A stretch of 64,000 nucleotides of DNA, from positions 1 through 64,000 of the forward strand of contig NZ_RXNU01000004.1 in NCBI RefSeq assembly GCF_003966225.1, given 5' to 3'. A program made the position numbers and the translations under genes. A model generated the notes under the pieces. That model was not told where the DNA came from. It did not search any database and saw only the letters and a list, made by a program, of their open reading frames with translations. This document shows positions 58,495 through 64,000 of the stretch, piece by piece. Numbering within the stretch: position 1 is the stretch's first letter; the number at the start of each line of letters is the position of its first letter. This DNA comes from Shewanella canadensis. GTDB taxonomy: Bacteria; Pseudomonadota; Gammaproteobacteria; Enterobacterales; Shewanellaceae.

Positions 58495-59469
58495 ATGACA
58501 AAAAAAATCATATTAGACACAGATCCGGGTATTGATGATGTAATGGCGATCCTGTTCGCAGAGGCACACCCTGAGATTGAGCTAAAGGCGATCACCACTA
58601 TTTACGGTAATGTGACCATAGAGGGAGCCACCCATAACGCTCTTTATTTGAAACAGAAATATCAGCTACAGGCCGATGTAGCCCAGGGAGCGAGTAAACC
58701 TATCGTCAGGCCGCCGGTTGGCCCAACCGTTGTGGTACATGGAGAGAGTGGTTTTGGTGATGTCGAAGTCCCTGCCGAGGTCGAGGGGGAAGCGGATGCC
58801 AGGCCCGCGTATCAATATATTATCGATGCCGTTAAAGCTGAGCCCAAAGAGATCACTCTGGTGGCTATCGGTCCTTTGACTAATCTGGCGTTAGCGCTGC
58901 AAGCCGAGCCGGAAATTGTCAACCTGGTCAAGGAAGTGGTCATCATGGGCGGTGCATTCGGGGTGAATGATCATCGTGGTAATGTGACCCCTTATGCCGA
59001 GGCCAATATTCATGACGATCCTCATGCGGCCGATATCGTTTTTAGTGCTTCCTGGCCTGTGGTTATCATTGGACTGGATGTCACCGAGCAGAGTTTCTTC
59101 ACCGGAGATTACCTTGACAAGCTTCGCGTTGATGCCGGTGAAGTTGGTCAATTTATCTGGGATGTCAGCCGTTTTTATCTTAAATTTTATAAAGAGAAGG
59201 TCGGTCTGGATGCCTGCCATGTACATGATCCGTCAGCCATCGCCTATGTGATTGAGCCTGAACTGTTTACCCTCAGGGAAGGGCCTGTGCGTGTGGTGAC
59301 CGATGGGCCGGCAGAAGGTATGACTATTCAGAAGTTTGATGGCCGTAAGTATCTTCATGACGAATGGGAAAAGCATACGCCACAGCGTGTTGGGGTTGCC
59401 GTGAAGGATGCCGAACTGCTTGAGATATATCGTCAGAGCATCATAGATTATGGTCAGAAAATGAGTTGA
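58495..59469 (+). CDS. Inosine-uridine preferring nucleoside hydrolase
   Basis: Hydrolyses ribonucleosides to free base and ribose. 324 aa. The Ca-binding motif DTDPGIDDVMAILFA stands at the N terminus. TIYGNVTIEGATHNAL, IMGGAFGVNDHRGNVTPYAEANIHDDP and the active-site His region HVHDPSAIAYVI follow. It could be RihA-, RihB- or RihC-like; the specificity is not readable here. The ribose it frees would be used by the DeoR-ribokinase protein encoded 2 kb away. Confidence 0.92.
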   Translation: MTKKIILDTDPGIDDVMAILFAEAHPEIELKAITTIYGNVTIEGATHNALYLKQKYQLQADVAQGASKPIVRPPVGPTVVVHGESGFGDVEVPAEVEGEADARPAYQYIIDAVKAEPKEITLVAIGPLTNLALALQAEPEIVNLVKEVVIMGGAFGVNDHRGNVTPYAEANIHDDPHAADIVFSASWPVVIIGLDVTEQSFFTGDYLDKLRVDAGEVGQFIWDVSRFYLKFYKEKVGLDACHVHDPSAIAYVIEPELFTLREGPVRVVTDGPAEGMTIQKFDGRKYLHDEWEKHTPQRVGVAVKDAELLEIYRQSIIDYGQKMS

Positions 59470-59523
59470 TGGCATGAATGACATCGATAACGATTCGATG
59501 TAATAAATATCTTAAAATGTCTG

Positions 59524-59553
59524 AGGCGTAGTGTTTTCCACTACGCCTTTTTA
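59524..59553 (+). terminator. Terminator of the nucleoside hydrolase gene
   Basis: Perfect 9-bp stem GGCGTAGTG/CACTACGCC followed by TTTTTATT. A second hairpin CCAGCCTTC/GAAGGCTGG follows at about 59557-59578. Confidence 0.85.
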
Positions 59554-59646
59554 TTGCCAGCCTTCGAATGAAGGCTGGTTACATTTTCTCTTTTGGTTCA
59601 TTGTTTTTGGAGTGCGTGCTTGAAGGTCGTACCTTCAATAGGGACT

Positions 59647-59758
59647 TATAGCCTGCGGCTCGCCTAAAGTGTGGATACTTCTTCGGGACGCTGTGAAGCC
59701 ATCCATGGCCGCTTAACGAAAACATCCATGTTTTCGATACCCTCAGACGCATCCACAC
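59647..59758 (-). ncRNA. Structured repeat element, left copy (two AUGGAU hexaloop hairpins)
   Basis: On the minus strand a 112-nt element folds with a closing stem GTGTGGAT/ATCCACAC (59751-59758 with 59669-59676). It encloses hairpin CGAAAAC-ATGGAT-GTTTTCG and a short hairpin GCC-ATGGAT-GGC, followed by conserved CAGCGTCCCGAAGAAGTAT and AGCC-GCA-GGCT. It matches the right copy (61339-61450, plus strand) without gaps, with compensated stem changes. A perfect hairpin TTGAAGGT/ACCTTCAA (59620-59638) lies beyond. A 63-codon frame across it appears to be incidental. Confidence 0.65.
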
Positions 59759-59933
59759 CTGGATATTCAAAAGAAGAGTTTCTCTCTTCGGTTAGGCTTT
59801 ATCCGTTATCTAGTAAATTCTTATGCAGGCCCGATAAAGACCCACGTATCTTTTCATCGGCAGCTTTTGAGTATTTTTCTTCACTAAATGAAAATAATCC
59901 TACTTGCAACAATGGGTTGTAGGTAGTAGCTTT

Positions 59934-59993
59934 CCCTAACAGAGCAAGAAGCTAACAGGGGGTATCGTGCTGCTGTTGAATAAGCTGTTAGGG
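59934..59993. other. attC-like two-box inverted repeat before the cassette gene
   Basis: CCCTAACAG (59934-59942) pairs with CTGTTAGGG (59985-59993), and inside it AACAG (about 59953) pairs with CTGTT (about 59973). This R-box/L-box layout of about 60 bases is that of short integron recombination sites, and GTTAGGG is near the GTTRRRY core. The last position deviates, so this may be a degenerate attC or attI-like site marking the cassette's 5' border. Confidence 0.4.
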
Positions 59994-60007
59994 CTCAAAG
60001 GATATGT

Positions 60008-61111
60008 ATGAGAAATTTACCTGAAGAATTATTTAGAGAAATACAGAAAACGATATGCAGACCCGAAGGAACCTTCACCTTTAACTATGAATCTTCGGAT
60101 CTGTTTGATAAAAGCAAGCTTGGCGGGGTAATTATAGAAATCCCTTCTGGACAACATGTATTCCGTTTGGAGCGTGACAATCATTGTTGCATCCATTTTT
60201 ATCACTCCAGTCCTGGTACCGGAACCAGAGTTGCAACTATCGATTTAAATGAATTGCAGCCTGCATCAACTGTATTTATGGCGTTTTCTTGGAGTCCTAC
60301 CGAAATCAAACTACACATGCAGCCGAAAGCTTCAGGAAGTCAGTTAACAAGTTCTACTGGAGTACTTTCGGAAAAGCAATTCCGTGTTGGTACAGATGGT
60401 AGTGTATTCCAACTCGGCGATGCCAATGTAGATGTTATGGGAGTGAGCTTATTTCAGGATGGCAATCCCGTGATATTACCTACTGCCAAAGAAGCGTGGG
60501 AAGAAACAACAAAGGCAATCAATATCCTATCGACGGGAGAGTCGAAAGAGGGTTATATATATGAGGTCGTAGTAGCTAACTTGACATTAGCTATATTGGT
60601 AACGGGTTACGAAGCGTACTCTAAAAAGCGTTTTCTTGAGCTCGAGCAAGAGGGTTTGATAGCTGATACTTGTGCACTAATACAAGCGTTTTACCCAAAA
60701 AAAGAAAAAGAGGCGGGGATTGCTGAGGTAATTGATTCCGAGGCAAAAGAGGCAGGAATTTCGGTGTTACAGCATATAGTATCTAGAGGCATTATTAACT
60801 TTCAAAACTACAACGTATGCAAGAGGGCTTTTAACAAAGCTTATGGAATTAAATTCGGTGAGTTAGGGCTTGCAGGTGACACACTCAAAGATTTGCAATC
60901 ATATATTCGTTATAGGCATAAGATTGTTCATGTGTCTCCCTCTTTGGCGTTGTTAAACCAAGAAAGAGTTCCATCAGAAGACCCATTTTTCTCTAACAAG
61001 CAAGTGGCAGGGCAAGCAGAACAGTGTTTTTCTCAATTCATAGAGGCGCTGCATAGTGCCACGTTACTATTACGACTACGACCAAAAAAAGAGCCCGAAC
61101 AAAGCATTTAA
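60008..61111 (+). CDS. Integron-cassette protein with HEPN-type motif, unknown function
   Basis: 367-aa soluble protein with no named family recognised. The N-terminal 170 residues look beta-rich, like a lectin or laminin-G fold (GGVIIEIPSGQHVFRLERDN, TVFMAFSWSPTEIKLHMQP). Residues 175-340 are helical and end in QSYIRYRHKIVHVSP, whose R-x4-H (RHKIVH) is the signature of HEPN ribonuclease folds. The ATG follows AAGGA. The stop lies inside a VCR-like attC, as in Vibrio superintegron cassettes. A role in RNA cleavage or phage defence is a hypothesis from the motif and cassette context. Confidence 0.7.
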   Translation: MRNLPEELFREIQKTICRPEGTFTFNYESSDLFDKSKLGGVIIEIPSGQHVFRLERDNHCCIHFYHSSPGTGTRVATIDLNELQPASTVFMAFSWSPTEIKLHMQPKASGSQLTSSTGVLSEKQFRVGTDGSVFQLGDANVDVMGVSLFQDGNPVILPTAKEAWEETTKAINILSTGESKEGYIYEVVVANLTLAILVTGYEAYSKKRFLELEQEGLIADTCALIQAFYPKKEKEAGIAEVIDSEAKEAGISVLQHIVSRGIINFQNYNVCKRAFNKAYGIKFGELGLAGDTLKDLQSYIRYRHKIVHVSPSLALLNQERVPSEDPFFSNKQVAGQAEQCFSQFIEALHSATLLLRLRPKKEPEQSI

Positions 61112-61217
61112 GAGGGATTCTCAACGTTTGGCATTTTCAGTTTTAATTGGCTTAAGTGTTTACAGCACAATGGCTTAGTTGGGGGGGCGTTGTTTACCCC
61201 TTAATGCGGCGTTAATG
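61094..61217 (+). other. VCR-like attC recombination site
   Basis: 124 bases, the length of Vibrio-type attC sites. The left end CGAACAAAGCATTTAAGAGG pairs with the right end CCCCTTAATGCGGCGTTA, so GCATTtAAGaGGG meets CCCCTTAATGC. Inside, CAACG (61122) pairs with CGTTG (61188). Crossover is expected at G/TTA (61211/61212). No integron integrase gene is in the window, so this is a lone cassette or a small array without integrase. 61218-61338 shows no gene. Confidence 0.8.
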
Positions 61218-61338
61218 CATCCAGATTTCAATAGTTTATCTATCCAAGACCTCATGAGCTAGATTCAAATATCCAGCTCATTCTTGTCCAAAATAGTACA
61301 ACAACCTGAGAATGTAAATCGAAGAGATAAACACTCAA

Positions 61339-61450
61339 GTGTAGATGCGGCTGAGGACGTTGGTGGCATGGATGCCACCGTCGAGCTTACATGGATGTAC
61401 TTGCAGCGTGCCGAAGAAGTATCTGCACATTCAGCGAGCCGCAGGCTATA
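61339..61450 (+). ncRNA. Structured repeat element, right copy (two AUGGAU hexaloop hairpins)
   Basis: The same 112-nt element as 59647-59758, in inverted orientation. Closing stem GTGTAGAT/ATCTGCAC (61339-61346 with 61421-61428), hairpin GGTGGC-ATGGAT-GCCACC (61362-61379), hairpin TAC-ATGGAT-GTA (61388-61399), then CAGCGTGCCGAAGAAGTAT and AGCC-GCA-GGCT. The stem sequences differ from the left copy but pair equally well, while loops and linkers are kept. No promoter was assigned, so whether it is transcribed is unknown. Confidence 0.65.
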
Positions 61451-61566
61451 GGCTAATTTGAAGCCATGCCGTCCAATATCGAATTAAATACTCACCAAGT
61501 CAGAAGAATAAATGAGAGATATTTGAAACTTGTTATCGGACAAGTAACCAAGTCGCTGATGAGAGA

Positions 61567-62778
61567 TCACAGTCGTGCCGCTACGAGGGCTGCATCGGGC
61601 ATATTGGCTGCGCCTTCACGTTCGACGGCCAGAGAGGCGTATGCGTTGGCGTACTTAGCGGCGTCGTGCAAGGTTTCACCTTTGACGAGCCGGGCAACCA
61701 GAGCGCCGTTAAAGGCATCGCCCGCACCTGTGGTGTCGGTGACAGCACATTTTATGGCGGCAACCTCTATGAAGCGTTCATTTTCATACAGAAGAACGCC
61801 CTGAGAGCCACGAGTGATGACCACGGTATTAACGCCCATCTGGTTGATCTTCTCTGCCGCCAGTTTGGCGCTGCTGAGGTCGGTGACCTCGATACCCGTC
61901 ATTAACGAGGCTTCGGTCTCGTTTGGCGTGATAACATCCACAAACTCTAACAGGTCTGGTGTCTCCTCATGATAAGGCGCCGGATTGAGCACCACTTTCA
62001 CTCCATGGTTACGGGCTATCATCATGGACTGCCTGATGGCATCTATATTGTTCTCGAGTTGTGTCAGAAATAGATTTGCGCCGACGATATGTTGCTCGGC
62101 TTGTAAGATCTCCTCCTGAGTGATTCTGGTGTTGGCACCCGAATGCACCGCTATCATATTTTCGCCGGTCTGCTCACAGACATAGATAAGCGCATTCCCT
62201 GTCGGACAGGTCTCAGATTCGACGATAATCGTATTATCAATGCCTGTGCCGGCGAGATGTTCTTTGGCAAAGTGGCTGAATTGATCTTTGCCTATCTTCG
62301 TCATGAAGGTGACGTTAGCCCCGGATTTTGCCGCAGCATAGGCCTGGTTTGCTCCCTTACCGCCCGCGCCGATATTGTTACTCAGCGAATGCAGAGTCTC
62401 GCCCGGTTGTGGGAAACGTTCCAATTTGGCGACGATGTCGACGTTAAAGGAACCGAGTATAAAAATCTTATTTTTCATCTTATTGACCCCATCGTTTATG
62501 AGGCTCTGGGTCATCAAATTTGATAAAGAGCTGCTGGCAGTTAACTGAGACAGTAAGCTATCCAGACAATATTTATCGGCATCGAATTCAGCAGAGCCTT
62601 GTACACCGCCATGAGTCCTTATCACTTGCTTTTCCTGCTCCAGATGCACCAGATCACAACGAATTGTCTTTGGCGTCACCTGAAGCAACTTGGCTAATTG
62701 TGCATTTGATAAGGTTTTATGTTCGCTGAGCAGTTTTAAGATAACTGTCAGTCTTTCATTTCGGCTTAGTTTGTTCAT
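61567..62778 (-). CDS. DeoR-type regulator fused to ribokinase
   Basis: 403-aa fusion. Residues 1-60 are a DeoR helix-turn-helix (LSRNERLTVILKLLSEHKTLSNAQLAKLLQVTPKTIRCDL), then a linker of about 40 residues, then a complete PfkB-family ribokinase from KNKIFILGSFNVDIVAKLERFP. The kinase has GAGGKGANQAYAAAKSGA, TPNETEASLMTG and the catalytic DTTGAGDAFNGALV. It should phosphorylate ribose to ribose-5-phosphate and may sense its substrate to control its own or the nucleoside hydrolase gene. Ribokinases are normally about 305 aa without HTH. Confidence 0.88.
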   Translation of the reverse strand: MNKLSRNERLTVILKLLSEHKTLSNAQLAKLLQVTPKTIRCDLVHLEQEKQVIRTHGGVQGSAEFDADKYCLDSLLSQLTASSSLSNLMTQSLINDGVNKMKNKIFILGSFNVDIVAKLERFPQPGETLHSLSNNIGAGGKGANQAYAAAKSGANVTFMTKIGKDQFSHFAKEHLAGTGIDNTIIVESETCPTGNALIYVCEQTGENMIAVHSGANTRITQEEILQAEQHIVGANLFLTQLENNIDAIRQSMMIARNHGVKVVLNPAPYHEETPDLLEFVDVITPNETEASLMTGIEVTDLSSAKLAAEKINQMGVNTVVITRGSQGVLLYENERFIEVAAIKCAVTDTTGAGDAFNGALVARLVKGETLHDAAKYANAYASLAVEREGAANMPDAALVAARL

Positions 62779-62932
62779 AGGATCGAATATACGCGTAGCG
62801 TTTCGCTGGGGCTGTGATTAAGATGAAAGCTTAGCATGTAAAACGCACCACTTGGTTCGTTTTACATGCAATCCCAGTTTTTCTGTTTAGCGGTTTGCGT
62901 TCAGTGGGCTTATTTATTGATTTTCTACCGGC

Positions 62933-62958
62933 AAAAAAAGGCGCATCGTTCGATGCGC
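62933..62958 (-). terminator. Terminator of gltD
   Basis: Perfect 8-bp stem GCGCATCG/CGATGCGC with a two-base loop, followed on the minus strand by a run of seven T. Confidence 0.8.
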
Positions 62959-63025
62959 TAAAATCACAAGTAAAAGGGTTGTAGGATTAATATTCGATAC
63001 TAAGCTCCGAAATTTAGCTTCGAAA

Positions 63026-64000
<975 letters not shown>

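Noticed and set aside
59579..59770. Minus-strand 63-codon frame over the left structured element
   Set aside because: The right copy of the element does not keep the equivalent frame, and compensated stem changes explain conservation better.
61466..61804. Plus-strand frame of 112 codons
   Set aside because: It is antisense to the 3' end of the ribokinase fusion, whose motifs are clear.

Overview
The window reads as chromosomal DNA of a marine gammaproteobacterium, most likely a Shewanella. This rests on gene order (rpsU-yqeY-dnaG-rpoD, tsaD/plsY/folBK, hemL beside pyrB, tyrS/mepM/anmK, mtnN, gltD at the right edge) and on protein similarity recalled from that genus; no database was searched. 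No rRNA genes or CRISPR arrays were seen. One tRNA is present: a CAU-anticodon tRNA next to rpoD that resembles ileX.

Left part (1-11.5 kb): the edge of an insertion sequence with 23-bp terminal repeats, the tRNA, and the macromolecular-synthesis operon on the minus strand. tsaD, plsY, folB-folK, uppP, rlmA and an L,D-transpeptidase gene follow. From 11.78 to 15.10 kb a decayed 3.3-kb integrative element lies between 21-bp direct repeats. It carries a broken tyrosine integrase and a secreted calcium-binding-type protein. It sits in the 3' end of lpp, and so separates lpp from the L,D-transpeptidase gene whose product probably anchors Lpp to peptidoglycan.

Middle (15.5-31 kb): cca, the type II secretion assembly pair gspA-gspB, nhaD, and a scarred hemL/pyrB locus. 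pyrB has lost its N-terminal half and a second, diverged hemL tail lies beyond hemL. Then come aspA, a flavodoxin-fold oxidoreductase, a CLC channel, erpA and small conserved proteins. At 31-40.6 kb is a probable scavenging locus: a secreted alkaline phosphatase, an S9 peptidase and a TonB-dependent receptor, divergent from a CadC-like membrane regulator with a TolB-like propeller.

Right part (40.6-64 kb): anmK, mepM-like, tyrS, a POT peptide transporter, small membrane proteins, cbiB, mtnN, a CHASE3-GGDEF cyclase, and a choline-to-betaine locus (betI-betB-betA-BCCT-porin) with a perfect 20-bp palindrome as its likely BetI operator. A nucleoside hydrolase and a DeoR-ribokinase fusion bracket a mobile segment. 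That segment holds one integron-type cassette: a VCR-like attC downstream of a protein with a HEPN-type R-x4-H motif. Two copies of a 112-nt structured element flank it in inverted orientation. The copies differ at 27 of 90 core positions without a gap, yet seven stem pairs change in a compensated way and both AUGGAU hexaloops are unchanged. The loops resemble CsrA sites. This cassette and element pair is the most novel feature of the window.
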